64,000 nt of DNA. It comes from Typhlomys cinereus (lineage: Eukaryota > Chordata > Mammalia > Rodentia > Platacanthomyidae). The notes beneath the pieces were generated by a model. The model worked only from the letters and a program-made list of their open reading frames with translations. It made no database searches and was not told where the DNA came from. Both the position numbers and the translations under genes were made by a program. Within the stretch, counting starts at the first letter, position 1. Each line of letters begins with the position of its first letter. The stretch is taken from the NCBI GenBank assembly GCA_023101885.1, contig JALPQD010000160.1:1922001-1986000 (forward strand), read 5' to 3'. Positions 44,454 through 56,524 of this stretch are shown here, piece after piece.

Positions 44454-45931
44454 GAAGTCTTTATCCCTTCCTCTCCATTTCCCTCATCCCCACATCCCAC
44501 CAGCTACAGCCTGCAGAGCACCAGCTGCTGTCACCTTTACCACCACGGTGGCACCCTAAGGATTCTACATCTTGTCTGGACCATGAGAAAGTAGAGTCCC
44601 AAGACAGTGAAGGGGTTAGAATGCCAGTCATGCCCACTGCCACCTGACCTTGTAGTGTGGAATCAAGAATGTGAAGAAATAGGCTTACTGTTCTTAGCCA
44701 CTCTGGAGGGAGGTTCCAGAACCCTCAAGAAATACTTTGTCAACACAGATGAGCAGACAATACATTCCCTCAATCTGCTCCCACACCTAAGTGCCTCAGG
44801 ACATGGGGAACTCAGCTGAGACTGAGAATGGATAATCCAAGCTGGAGACCTGGGAGGGGCATAGCCATCAGAGCTGAGACAAAGGTGGTTCTCAGGGGGG
44901 CAATCTCTCCCGTCCTCTAGAGACTCAAGTGCTAAGGTACATTGGCATGGCAGGTACCAGCAGAAGACTGGGCAGGGGCAGATGCCTCCTCTCAGCATCA
45001 GAAGATAGACAGTCATTTGGAATTATCAGCACATGGAGGGAGAGAAGAAGGAAAAGGAGGGGAAGCATTTTGAAGTTACTACAGAGGCACAAAAGTGGCC
45101 ACATCAAGTGCTTTATCAAGGAGAAATTAACTCTCATGAGCTGGGCTGCTCCAACATAAGAAATAAAATGAGATGTCTGAACACTGAACCGTGAAGGGAG
45201 ATATATAAATCCAATCATAGTGTCTCTCTTACTAAAGTTCTACAGTCCTAACTCTGACCCACAAAATCCCACCTAGTCTGGTTTCCACCTTCTTCACCAT
45301 CTGTGGTTTAGGGTTCCATTTGAGGCCACTCTGGCTTCTTCAAGTTTCCCCCACATTCCAAGACTTCTATCTTTGGATAATTTCTACATCTTTCTCCTCC
45401 TTCCATCCTTCAGGGAAGTCTTCTCGGTCTCATTCATAAATGACTTCTCTAGGTCATCCGCCCTCTCTTCTTCTTGCTCCTTCGTTTTTGCTTTCTCTTC
45501 TTGCTCTTCCTCATCCTCCTCCAATGTCTCTTCCTACTTCTCCCTACCTGTCTTTAAATTCCCTCAGCATAGTGACTTTGACTTCCCTCCCATCACCAAA
45601 CATGCCCAGATGATGGCACTGTGTCTTGAGTGAATGAGTCTCTGAACCCCGCCCCCCTCCCCCTCCCAGCCTCCCCAGCACACAGGATAACGATGGTGTT
45701 TTGTGCTCAGTGACTGTGGTCTAGCCTGATGCACACTAGTAGTCCCTCTGGGTATGCCGTATGTTTTGAAGGGCTCTGGCCCAGGTGTCTATCCTGGTCT
45801 TATCGGGTAGGGGCGCCACTGATCCAGCCCAGCCTCTGACTCTCCAAGTGAGAAATCTCTGGGCATAGAGGATCTCTGGCTTGCCATGGCTTAGTGGTCC
45901 ATCTGGACCCAGCATCTGAATCACCAACTCC

Positions 45932-46074
45932 TATCCAGCGATCTCTCCCACATCTGGCAGCTTCTTTCTCGATCTATCTCTTCATGCATGAGCCAAGGGA
46001 TTCACCGTCTGCCCTTCAGCTGAATGCAAACATGACCAAGCTAGAAGTCTGAAATCCATGAAGACTCTGAAGAT
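45932..46074 (+). repeat. Direct repeat, right copy (~143 bp)
   Basis: Partner of 44304-44453, same orientation, about 90 percent identical by eye with small deletions. Confidence 0.9.
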
Positions 46075-46874
46075 ATACAGATGAGTCTGATTAGCTGGTT
46101 TGTTTGTTTTTCGCATGTGTGCTTTCATATTAACATTCATCACACTTTCTCGCTTCTCCCCTTGTACTCAGTCAACATAATTACATTATGCAGTATGACT
46201 GTTAGCCCTATGTGGGCACTGAATTTTATTAAGATTTTTCTCATTGTTGTCAGGCACATGGTATAGTTCATTACCATGGTAGGTGCTCATACATAAATAT
46301 CTATCACATACCTGCTCTATTCTGAGTACCCAGCTTGGATGCCAATGCCCAGAGATGGACCAAACAGACACAGTCCCTGCCATACAGTCTGCACCCCAGG
46401 CAAGGCAGACAGATTGGACTGGTATTTCTTTCGAAGTATATGCTCATGGTTGCAAATCAAGAAAGATGGTATGAAAAGAATGAGCAGGATGCAGGAACCT
46501 GACAGGCAGAAGGGTGGGAATTGTTTAGATGTGTTTATCAGGGAAGATATGTAGGAAAAATGTGTTTTACTTGGAGGCATGAATGAAGAGGAGGACCAGG
46601 AATAAGGGAGTTAGAGAATGCACTTTCTAAGTGGGAAGAGCAGGATGTATGGAATGTCAGAGGTGGGAACTGGGTATAATTTAGAACAGACGGAGTTCAA
46701 TATGGCTGGAGTGGTCGGCAGGCACCATCGTATGTTGGAACACTGCAGAGGAATGTGAAGCCAGAGAGGAAATCTAAGAAAGAGAGAGATGTGTCTTCCT
46801 GTCTCTTAAGAACAGTACCCTGGGCTGCCTGGAGAACGGATTGCCAAGCCAGGGAAGCACAAAATGGCTATGGC

Positions 46875-46904
46875 CAAGGTAAACAAATAAATAAACTAAA
46901 CAAA

Positions 46905-46935
<31 letters not shown>

Positions 46936-46937
46936 AC
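46875..46937 (+). repeat. (AAAT)n microsatellite
   Basis: AAATAAATAAAT run with one CTAAAC break. Confidence 0.95.
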
Positions 46938-48859
46938 ATTATGAGGGTGGAAAAGAGAAAAGGGGTTCCAGACATGCCAAAACAACGGTGGCATAGAGCA
47001 ATTGGCTAACAGGTGGGTAGAATGGGCTAGAAGAGGACCAAGATGAGCAGTGACAAGGAGAGTCTCCAGTCACACGGCCGGAGTGAGAGAGTTGGGGTGG
47101 CTGTGGACGTGGTCATTTCCCCACAGTGTTCAGAGTTCTTGTCTTAAATGGACACGCAGAGACCACCATTGGGCGGATGAGTGCTGCCGTTCCCACACCC
47201 CCTTATGGAGATGCGTGGGCCCGGCTCCACCCTCTAAGGAGCCAGTGTTTGCACGCATGCACCTCAGCGCAGCCACTTTCCTCAGGCCGGTGCTTCGTAC
47301 TGTCTGCGTTCCAGAAACTCTACCCAAACTCTAGAATACTCGCTTGCCATGCGTGGGTGGTAGGAGTAAGGGGCTGAGGAAGAGTGGAAATACTCCTTCA
47401 AAAGCAGTGCTCTCTGTACTCGGGCCCGGATGATTCCTCAGTGCCATAAGGACATTTCTGAGTGACTCAGGCTCCCTTGGGAGTCCTGCCTGGAGAATTG
47501 AAAATAAAAATAGTCTTGGCTGCTGGCCCTTTTCATTTTGCCCCGGGAAACTCTCGCTTGTCCTCCTGCTCCTCCTGGCCCTATCAGTCCCCACCTTTCA
47601 GAGAAGCTGGCCCTGACTGCCAGCGTCCTTGGTGACATCCTCTCCAACTTGGCAAGCAGGTTTCCCACCCACCCAAACTCCTCTAAGTGGGAGTTCATCG
47701 CATCGGCTGCCCCCAAAGCTCCTGGGGCAGTTTGGAAGGTAGCTGTAGCCAGCACTCAGGCCAAAGAGGTGAGAGAAGAGGGTGGCATGGGGGGAGACCA
47801 TTGCCTGGTGACAGAATCGCAGGCTACACAGCACTGTTTCTGGACTCCTCCACCCACTCAAGTGCGCTGTGTTGACAGATACCCCAGCAGAGGAAAGGCT
47901 AGATACCTCAAGCCAGGATGCGACTCCTGGCTTCCACCCACCTGCCTGCTCTACTCTCTCCCATCTCCGGAGGCTGGGGGGGGGTATGTTTTTCTTTGAA
48001 CATGGTCTGAGACTGAGATCAGCAGACTGGATGCTCAGAGAGCCTTCCGAAGACAGAAGCCTTGGGGTTAGCAAGAAGGTTAACAAGTCTTTCTGGCCAG
48101 AGCCCTGGGGGGAATTCAGCATTTCTGCCTCTGAAAGATAATAGCCCTTCTGTTCTCTAAGCCTTTTTGGGAGTCGGGGGTGATGAGGAGGAGAATAGGG
48201 CAAAGTCTGGACCACCCCAGAGGTCAACTGTCACTGCTGACCTGCCTCTAGCAGGTGACTTGCCCCCGATGTCCAGCCTGGAGACCTTCCCAGGAGGCTT
48301 CAGTGCCGTGGGATGATTTGCTGTGGTTATGAGCGAGTCCTAGTGATAGGAAGATGGCATTCAGCTCGTGAAGGGTGACCCTTCCCCCTTCTGTCCTTCT
48401 AGGGAGCTGAGGGACTAGAAGAGTCCATAGAAGTCTTTCCTTGTTCGAATCCAAGGAGAGGCAGAGATGAATGGGAACAGATCAGGACCGTCCTGCTGCC
48501 CCCTGAGGAGAGAACTGATTTGCAAAAGTTGTCTTCCGACCTTCACCTGTGTGCCATGGCATGTCACCGTAGCGTGCATACGCACACCTTCTTTCTCCTT
48601 CCCACTCTTTCAAAATAAATCAATTATATATACATACACATACATATATTTGGAACGTGTGAGAAGCCAGTTCTCTCTGTCCACCACGTGGGCTTCCAGG
48701 AAGAAGATCAGACTCATGTCCCCAGATCTGCAAGCCGAGGTATACCGCCCCGTCCTTCTCTACCCTGTCTCTCTGCCACAACCTTACTCAAAGAAGGGTG
48801 GTTGTTCAGTAAGGAAACGAAGGGGTTCTTGGTGAGGTAGGGCATGACAGTGCTGAGAA

Positions 48860-49060
48860 CCTGGTCTGGAGTCACAGGACCAGGTTAAGTCCCAGCCCCA
48901 CCACTCCCCAGCTGCGGGGACCCTTTGATGCTCTGATATCTATAAAATCAAGATGAAAACAAGAAAAAAAATCTACCCCATGGGATTAATAAGAATTACT
49001 TTCACAGGAGTAAAGTGCTCTGGATTGTACCCAGCACACAATAAGCATTCTGGTCTTGTT
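48860..49060 (+). mobile_element. MIR-like ancient SINE
   Basis: GTCCCAGCCCCACCACTCC, ATCTATAAAATCAAGATG and CCAGCACACAATAAGCATT are in MIR order. Confidence 0.5.
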
Positions 49061-49084
49061 GTTTTTTTTAGAGCAGCCAGAGAG

Positions 49085-49270
49085 AGAAGCCTGGTGGCAC
49101 AGGTCTATAACCCTAGCTAAGGACACTGAGGCAGCACTTTGAGGCTGGCCTGAACAACTAATTGAGATCCTGTCTCAAACTAACTAACCAACTAAATATA
49201 AAAAAGGAAAAGAATTATGGCTATAGTTCAGTGTTAGCATGCTTGCCTAGCATGCTTGAAGTTCAATTTT
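49085..49270 (+). mobile_element. B4-type SINE
   Basis: CCTGGTGGCACAGGTCTATA, GAGGCTGGCCTGAACAAC, GAGATCCTGTCTCAAAC, then ID-like GCATGCTTGCCTAGCATGC. Confidence 0.7.
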
Positions 49271-49274
49271 TTAT

Positions 49275-49550
49275 ATTGGGAAGGAAAGAAAACAAGAAAG
49301 CAAAGAAAAGAAAGAAAGAAAGAAAGGAAAAGAAAGAAAGAAAGCAAAGAGAAAAGAAAGAAAGACGGAGGAGGGATGGGAAAGAAGGAAGGAAGGAAAG
49401 CATGAAGGAAGGACGGAGGACGGACGGCAGGAAGGAAGGAAGGAAGGAAGGAAGTAAGGGCGGGAGGGAGGGATGGCGGGAGGAGGGAAGGAGGGAGGGA
49501 GGGATGGGCGGAGGGAGGGGAGGCAGGGAGGGAGGGAGGGAGGGGGAGCC
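49275..49550 (+). repeat. Purine tract (GAAA)n/(GGAA)n/(GGGA)n
   Basis: About 275 bp of A/G grading from GAAA to GGAA to GGGA repeats. It ends ~140 bp before the CpG island begins. Confidence 0.95.
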
Positions 49551-49689
49551 GCTTGTAGCTTGTGCTCTCCCTCAAGCTGCCATCTCGCTGCCTCCTAGGA
49601 ACCATCCGTCCCCTCTGACTTGTGTCAATCTCCTGAGAACAGTGCAGGGGGCAGCGGGGCCACAAGCCATTGGCCAGTCACCTCCTCCT

Positions 49690-50420
49690 CCCTAGGCCGG
49701 CCTGGTGCGTGGAGCGACTAGAGGCGCCGGCTGGAAATGAGTCGGAGGTCAGAGTCACCCCGCTAAGTGTGACCCTGGTGACTCGGGTAACGGAGCCGGG
49801 TTCTTACAAACGAATGCATGCATTTTCTTCTTTCCAACTTTCATCTTTAAGGGTTAATTCAAATAGGTCCAGTGAGGCGAAAGTCTGTTTCCTGGTCTTC
49901 CCCCCCCCCCTCCCCGCTTGTTCAGCCACCTCAAGTAAAATAGGCAGAGAAAGGTTCTCCCCTCCTTCAGGGCTCAGAGCCCCTAACCGCTGCCTGAAAG
50001 ATCCGAGGGTCTCTTTCGGATCTTCGCTCAACCTCCGCGTCTGTCTCCTCTCTCCCCTCCCGCTTCCCTGGCTTCGTCGCAGGTTCAGACTGGGTTTGCA
50101 GGCTGCAGCTCGGCTGGGAGCCGCTTGCAGTGCGCGGAGAGCCAGGAAAGCACAGAGGCGTGCGCGATTGAGTGTGGGAGGCGGTGGCGGCGGCGACAGG
50201 AGGCCTGGGGACGCGCTGGCACCGGGCACCGGGCACCGGGCAGGGGGCCCGTCCATCGCAGCGCCCGCAGCAACCGGCGCGAGGGGGCGGGGCCCGGCCA
50301 GGGCCCCCCAAGCCTGGATTGCAGCGCACAATCGGAGACTTAGGCACGGAGCTGATGAAGGGAAGGGGTGGGGATGAGCTGGCGGGGCGCCCGCCGGATG
50401 AGCAAGATGAAAGACAAGGA
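49690..50420. promoter_or_regulatory. CpG island, candidate alternative promoter
   Basis: The only CpG-rich stretch in the window. By eye the core at 50101-50400 has about 30 CpG dinucleotides in 300 bp at roughly 70 percent GC, close to the number expected by chance, while surrounding sequence is strongly CpG-depleted. It contains a GC-box-like GGGGCGGGGC at ~50284, a short CACCGGG triplication at ~50219-50240 and many CGG units. No TATA box stands out. No NMNAT2 N-terminal coding is present in it. It could be the promoter of an alternative first exon of NMNAT2, of a noncoding RNA, or an intragenic orphan island. A GTAAGA donor-like site exists on the minus strand at ~49809, but nothing shows that it is used. 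Confidence 0.7.
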
Positions 50421-51303
50421 GACACCTAGAGGGGTTGAGTGGCCAGAGGGGGGTAGGGAGGGATGGTCTCCAGGGAGTCAGGGGGCCTGGAATGTAAACA
50501 TCTTTTCTCCCCCTGATAAAAGCCACCCGGAATTTCTTTCTTCTAGAGGGCTCCCCACTCTCTCCCAGTGGGCTGTGACTCAAGCTTCCTCAAACGCGGG
50601 CCTCCCAGAGAAAGCCGCCACAGTTTCTCTGAGGGTAGCTCAGAAATCGTCTTCCCCGGGGGTTACGGCCTGCCCCTCCCCCTACACACACAAGTGGCCA
50701 TCTGGCCAGCTGCGTGCCCTACTGTGACCCCTCCTAGTTCTCCAAAGCAAACCGGTGTCCTCACATTCCCACTCTGTGCCAAAACCTTGGGCTGTGTCTC
50801 CCGGTTCTGTTAGAGAACTGTCTCTTCTGCCACAAAGGGTCCTGATCTCTTCTCGGCACAGACTCTTGAAGGTACACATGTTCCTTTATTTCCTGATCCC
50901 ACCAAGATGGAGCTTTTGCTTTTTACTGATGGCTTTATCATACCTAACTGCCTTTGTGTGCGTGGGGGGGGGGGATGATAGCCCAGGATGCACAGTAGAA
51001 TTAAATTAGGAGGAGCAGGATATGATGTTAACCACTGAGCACGCCGTTTTAAAAGCGCCAAATGCTGAATAAACTCAAGTGCTCAGTCGTGTAATCTGGA
51101 ACGGAAGGCAGGGGAAACTGAAGGCAAACGCTATGGTGAAGAGGCTACTATACCGGGGATCTTGGAAAGCATGCAGGATAAAAGTGGCATGCAATCAGCT
51201 GTTGTCAGCAGTCAGGGTAGCTCTGGAAAGGGTGGGAGAGAAGTTCTTAAAAAGTAAAAAAGAACGTACACCGACACCGAACACTGAACGACAGCATGCT
51301 AGC
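50421..51303. other. Downstream shore of the CpG island
   Basis: CpG density falls off. A possible plus-strand donor (GAAGGTACAC at ~50866) is visible but unsupported. Confidence 0.4.
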
Positions 51304-51690
51304 TGCTATGGTTTGAGGACTGTCTCCATTGGATCATTCGATTGAACACCTCACCCCCAGATTATAGCACCTTTTGGGGGAGTTGCTGAACCTTTCGGAG
51401 GTGGATCCTAGCTGGAGGAAGTGAGGAGCTGGGAGAGGTGGGTGGGCGTCCTTATGAATCATATAGTCAAGTCCTAGTTTCTACCTAAGCACTTGGCTTT
51501 GAGACTACGGGTGTGATGTAATCGGCCCCCTGTGGCCTAACTGATAAGCTGTGAGTCACTCCCACCACCACGGCTAACTCCCTGTGGCAGACTGCATGCT
51601 TTAAACCATGATTCAGAACAAATCCTTCTTGCCTTAAGCTGCTTCTGTCAGGTGTTCTGTCTTGGCAAGGAGAAAAGTAACTAATATGCT
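51304..51690 (+). mobile_element. MT-type MaLR LTR, near full length
   Basis: CTATGGTTTGAGGACTG, GAACCTTTCGGAGGTGG, GCTGGAGGAAGTGAGG, and GAGAAAAGTAACTAATA at the end match the MTD consensus order. Confidence 0.8.
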
Positions 51691-52229
51691 ATCGGATCCC
51701 AGGAGGCCACCTCAGAATCGCTCTCAAATGATTCTGGTGCAGAAAGAAGTTCCACCACTTCTTCGGATCTGACCGCGATAGAAGCTTTATCACGGAAAGT
51801 TCCCAGCCTCACCCACGTCTGGACACCCTTCTGTCTTTCCCACTGACTTCTATACACATCTCCTGGTTCTGCCGTTGGGAGCCACAGAGGACAGGACATG
51901 AGGTTTCCATGTCCCAGGTAATGGTAGCACATGTCCAGATGCAAAGCCCCATGCATCTGGCTCCAAATGGGAAACCCCACGGAGAGGGCCAGCTGCGCAT
52001 ATCCCTCTGGGGGGAGAAAACAAAATCCAGGAGGAAGCCAGCACTCATAGAGCACTTCAGGTGGTACTAAGAACTCTGAGAGGTATGTACCGACTGTCTC
52101 CAGATAGATCCACTAAAAGACAAAGTCAAGTCACACACGGATTGAGGGGGTCAGCCATACTAGTAGGTAGAATCAGGTCCCACAATCCATGAATGTGTTT
52201 CCATTTACAACAAGCGTTTCTTTGCAGAT

Positions 52230-52560
52230 GTAATTAGGCTAAGAACCTTCAGATGTGTAGATAGTTATGGATTATTAATTACATTCAGTGTAACATGTGG
52301 ATCCTTGTATCAGATATGCCTAAGAAAGTGAGGACAGAGCCCTCAGGGCTGGATCCTGTGGAATAAGTATGTCCGATCTGCCATCAGCAGACTCTGTGCA
52401 TTCCAGGACATCTGTAGATGATAGCGACACATCACAAAGATCAAAAGGGTGGGCACGCTGAAATCTAGACAATCGAAACAGATTTTTTCCTACAGGCTTC
52501 TAAAGGAAGATCTATCCACCCAACTCATGTCACACTTACAACTTGCAAAACTGTAAGATG
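52230..52560 (+). mobile_element. Old MLT1-like LTR
   Basis: GATGTAATTAGGCTAAGAAC and GAAAGTGAGGACAGAGCCC are weak MLT1-like blocks. Confidence 0.35.
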
Positions 52561-52685
52561 GCAAGTCTATATAGATTTAGGTGTGTGGTAAATTGTCTCC
52601 ACAGCAATAGGAAATGACCACACTCACGAAATGACATGGTTTGCCTATGACTAAGTCATCTCTGGGCTATATTAATACATTCACT

Positions 52686-53063
52686 TGATAGATTCTGAAC
52701 CAGACCTTAAAGCAGAGACTCCACTTGATAGATCTGAGATTAGAATCAGACTTCCACCTGGAGACCCCACCAAGAATGTCAATAGGATTTGATAAGGAAA
52801 ACAGACAACTGAATAAACTCTTAGTCATTCTGGAACTGAACAAACCGGCTGCACCAAACTCCTTCCCCCTGCATGCCAGTCATTAAAAACTTGCACCCCT
52901 GACTCCAAATCAGTAATAATTTCCATCTCATGGGAGAAATCGCTGCTCCCTCACTGGAGTTTGGAGGAGCTTCCCAAATAAACTTCAATCTTCGTGGTCG
53001 AAGCTTGGGTTTGTGTTCTATCTCCCTTCCCCACACTCCTCCTCCTCCTTTTCTTTTCTAACA
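52686..53063 (+). mobile_element. Pyrimidine-ended solo LTR, copy 3
   Basis: Third copy, ~378 bp, from TGATAGATTCTGAACC to TTTCTAACA, with CAAATAAACTTCAATC as polyadenylation region and a shorter CTC tract. The flanks do not show a convincing 5-bp duplication. Confidence 0.75.
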
Positions 53064-53069
53064 ACTCTT

Positions 53070-53215
53070 ATCTCTGGGCTAGCCTGAAACACTCAAGCTT
53101 TGTCTCTGGACTAGCCTGAAGTATACTCTCGTTGGCCTCATAGACAACCTCGAGCTGGCACTCCCTGTCTTGCCATAAATGCTGCTGCCGGGCACTGTCA
53201 TTTCCAGCTGTGCCC
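53070..53215 (-). mobile_element. Diverged B1-type SINE
   Basis: GGGCTAGCCTGAAACACTC and a second GGACTAGCCTGAAGTATAC suggest two overlapping antisense B1 pieces. Confidence 0.45.
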
Positions 53216-53627
53216 TGGCCCTCCTCGGCATCTCAGGGGTCTCCAGTATGGTCTCATTGTTTCCAGTTAGCACGGAAGCTGAAAGGAGGAAATGGTAAGC
53301 ACAGATACAGAGACTCTGCGATGTGCACAGAGCCTTTCCCTCATCCCGTGCAGAGGATGCTGGGAAGATCCCAGCCAGCAGACAAGTGCGTCAAAGGCCA
53401 CCCTCAGGGAAAGGTATGTGCACGGCTCCTGCAGGGGAGGCTGTGGTTTGCCCAGTGCACACTGCTGTTCTTGGGAACAGGCAGGATCCGGGATAAACCC
53501 CAGAGATGTGCTTGAGGAACAAGCAGTCACGTGACTCCAGCCTTCCACTCCCCTCAGTCACCTGAACAGCCTCCTCAAGGGACTGATGCTTCTCTCTACT
53601 CAGCCCATGCAGGCTGAAAACCATTTC

Positions 53628-53669
<42 letters not shown>

Positions 53670-54232
53670 TATGTATATGTGCATGTGCGCTCATTTGGTG
53701 AAAGCCAGCACTCTCTGCTCCAGCATTCCCACCCCACACAACTGCTCTGGGACCTAAGACCCCCACACCCATGCTTTCTATGACCGTCTAGTTAGTGAGG
53801 CTGAAATGCCATTATGGACCTGAATTCATTCCAACACACTGAAGAGTCTATCTGTGCCTGTCCCTGCCTTGAAAAGCAACCAAGAGAAGACAAGATCACC
53901 CATTCTTCAGGTCTCAACTGAGACAGCCATGGACAGCTGAATGAATGTTTGGGAGGCTCCAGGGCATCCTAGTAAGACCCACTTCCTGTCTGCTCTGGTC
54001 AGTGGGTCAGGAGGAAGTGACGTGATACTGACTCAGTGGACAGAATTAAAGGACTAGTGCATAGTGTAGGAATTGGGTTCAACAGGCATCAGCTCCTGCC
54101 TGGTCTCCCTACAGCTCCTTGTGCGAGTAATAGCAGTCGTGAGGCGTAACCTACCAGGATGCTTCTCCCTTGATCACTAGAATCTTCCATTACTCTCCAT
54201 CACAACTACGACTAGGCTAACAATTCCCTAAC
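53216..54232. other. Unique intronic sequence with one TG repeat
   Basis: Nothing else recognised. Confidence 0.5.
53632..53670 (+). repeat. (TG)n microsatellite
   Basis: ~36 bp of uninterrupted TG. Confidence 0.95.
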
Positions 54233-54372
54233 AAGGCCAACAACGGTGGCACATGCCTGGAATCCCAATGCTAGACAAGCTAAAGCAGGAGCATCCTGAG
54301 GACTGCCTGGGCTAACTACGCAATCAGCTCCGGGCCAGCCTGGGCTACACAACAAGATCCTGCCTCAAAACA
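54233..54372 (+). mobile_element. B1-type SINE
   Basis: GGTGGCACATGCCTGGAATC, CCAGCCTGGGCTACACAAC, AAGATCCTGCCTC. Confidence 0.75.
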
Positions 54373-54940
54373 AAACAGTTCCCTAGATAACAAGTTCCAC
54401 CCTCCTTATTAGAACCTGTGTCTGTTAATGTCAGCCCCACACATTCACATACCCGACTTAGAAACGTCTGCTAGAAACTGCATGGTCTTGGTTTACACGA
54501 CATTTCTCAATTAGTCCATCCCCACAGCCTAGGAAAAAACTGTACCTCTGGTCATGTGTGCGTTTGAATTTCAGCCCTTAGTGTAGCATGTGGATCAACC
54601 AATATGGCGCCCCTCAGTCTCCCATATCTTTTCTGTGGTGGAGTAATGTAGGGGCAGCTCCTTTTTTGATTCTTGGGGTTTTGAGACTTTTTTAAATCTA
54701 GTTCTCTTCAGTTACAGTTTGGCTATGTCTCCTTGTATAACTGTTTCTCCTATCTGTATAAATTATTGAAGCTGGGCGGGGGGTGAGTGTGGGTGACAGT
54801 GACATGTAACTTCCCTGGAATCCCAGAGTGGAATTAGTTGTTCACACCTCTCTGTGGGTTCTTATCTATTAACCTGGATCTACTCTTCCTGGCATTACTC
54901 CTATATACTATCATTGACTCTATTCCCTTTCTTATGGTTT

Positions 54941-55100
54941 GAATATGAACTGTCTCCCTCAGAATCATGTGTCTGATAATGTGGTTCCTAACTAGTCCAG
55001 TTGTTTTGGGAGGCTAAGGAATCTTTGGAACAAGGCCTGGTTGGTAGAGGTGGGTCACTGGGGAGGGGGGGGACTTGAAGATTATATCTGCCTCTGGAAG
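54941..55100 (+). mobile_element. MT-type LTR fragment
   Basis: TATGGTTTGAATATGAACTG and TAGAGGTGGGTCACTGGGG. Confidence 0.6.
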
Positions 55101-55109
55101 CTGAGCACT

Positions 55110-55440
55110 GATAACACTTAAGAGCATTCTGCTGAGTATAGGAAAGTCAGTACAAAACACTCAGTACTGTGTGGTTTCATTTGTCTGAAGCTCACGAATG
55201 CAAAACTAACCATGGTAAAAGAAACCAGAACACTGGTTACCTTGGGGATAAGGGCTGCTGGGAGGTGGGCCAAGGAAACTCTCTAGGGTAGTGGGAATGG
55301 CCCGAGTGGGCTGTATCTGAAGCTGGAGCTGGTTACACAGGTGTGTTTCTCACGCACGCAGTGTGTTTAAAGTCTGTGCTTGCCACTCTGTGTGAAGTTT
55401 TTCATCAATTTTGAAAAATCAAAAGATTTCCACAATGAAA
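55110..55440 (+). mobile_element. Old L1 3'-end-like fragment
   Basis: CAGAACACTGGTTACCTTGG, AAGGGCTGCTGGGAGG and GTGTGAAGTTTTTCATC resemble 3' regions of old mammalian L1s. Confidence 0.4.
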
Positions 55441-55547
55441 GAGATTATGAGATAGTGGAAGGGAAATTTAGAAAGAGGAAAGGGGGAGGGGAAGAGAAAG
55501 AGATTGCTTATTACCTTCCAACAACATTATGCTTTTAAAATCATGAA

Positions 55548-55915
55548 TTTGGTGATTAGGGAGATAGCCCAATGGGTAAAGCTTTTCCCTTGCAAGCAAA
55601 AGAATCCGAGTTCAGATCTCCCAGATCCTATGTAAAAATGCCAGCAGGTTCCAGCCCTGGAAGGCAGAGCTGGGAATCCCCAGAGCAAACTGGCTAACCA
55701 GACTAGCTCTAATGGCTGCTCTGGGTTTAATTAGAGAACCAGACCCACAACAGTAAGGTGGAAAAACAATTGAGGATAATTCCCAATTTCACCCTTGGAC
55801 TTTCACAGGCACATACACTTCAGTGGACTCTTGTATTTACACCCGCATATACATGTACACCCACCTACAGGCAAACACACAATTGCATGCACTCCCATAC
55901 ACACACATACATGAA
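55548..55915 (+). mobile_element. tRNA-derived SINE with ~70-bp extra segment
   Basis: Head AGGGAGATAGCCCAATGGG; body as usual to AATCCCCAGAGCAAAC. An extra segment at 55686-55755 (CTAACCAGACTAGCTC, GTTTAATTAGAGAACC) precedes AATTGAGGATAATTCCC. Confidence 0.75.
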
Positions 55916-56452
55916 AAAAAATAAAATCATAAATATATTTTACTTGAATGAAAATGCAAATTTATCTCTAAAATCTTTACACCATTCTTTGACATATCAT
56001 TTTGTTATTACAATATGGATGTTGTAAATGAAACACCCAAAGTCGCAAAGAGGTTAAGTCATTCACTGCAAAATAAAATCAGGATTTTTTTGTCAACTCT
56101 AACTGTGCAGCAGAAGCACCATCTACAGAGTTGTCCTGGTCTGGGGCTTTTACAACTATTCTGTCAAGAGAAATGGACCCGAGAGGCAGCGGAAGCATCT
56201 CTCCTTTCAGCAGTCATTTCCTGCTTCACATTTAAATTCTTAATCACTTGCGCCGCCAATATTCTCCATCCATTTGCACTACACTGTCATTTCCACAGCT
56301 CTAAGGCTGATGCCGGAAGATGTCACAAGCCTGACTTCTAATTTACGCATCGAAGTTGATGCTTCAATATTTAATGCTATAGCTGTGGAGATATTGAGGG
56401 GCACACGTAGGGCTGGTCCTTCATTTGCTAGCAGGATCTAAGTAATAAACTA

Positions 56453-56493
<41 letters not shown>
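56453..56493 (+). repeat. (CT)n microsatellite
   Basis: ~38 bp of uninterrupted CT. Confidence 0.95.
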
Positions 56494-56496
<3 letters not shown>

Positions 56497-56524
56497 CCAC
56501 TTACCTTCCTTCCTCTGCCAGGGT

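Larger units (their letters stand above)
46075..49084. other. Mostly unique intronic sequence
   Basis: Apart from an AAAT microsatellite and a MIR-like piece, no repeat or exon is recognised. Long frames at 47538-47999 and 47598-48227 overlap in antisense and look like chance in GC-rich DNA. Confidence 0.5.

Noticed and set aside
45210..45640. Possible L2-like fragment
   Set aside because: Pyrimidine-rich sequence with only vague similarity to L2 3' ends.
47598..48227. 209-codon minus-strand frame
   Set aside because: Overlaps a 153-codon frame on the other strand; no motif, and it looks like chance in GC-rich intronic DNA.
49690..50420. CpG island as NMNAT2 exon 1
   Set aside because: The expected N-terminus with the GSFNP and HIQMF motifs is not encoded on either strand here.
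49804..50583. 259-codon minus-strand frame across the CpG island as a new protein
   Set aside because: GC-rich islands suppress stop codons; overlapping long frames exist on both strands and no conserved domain is visible.
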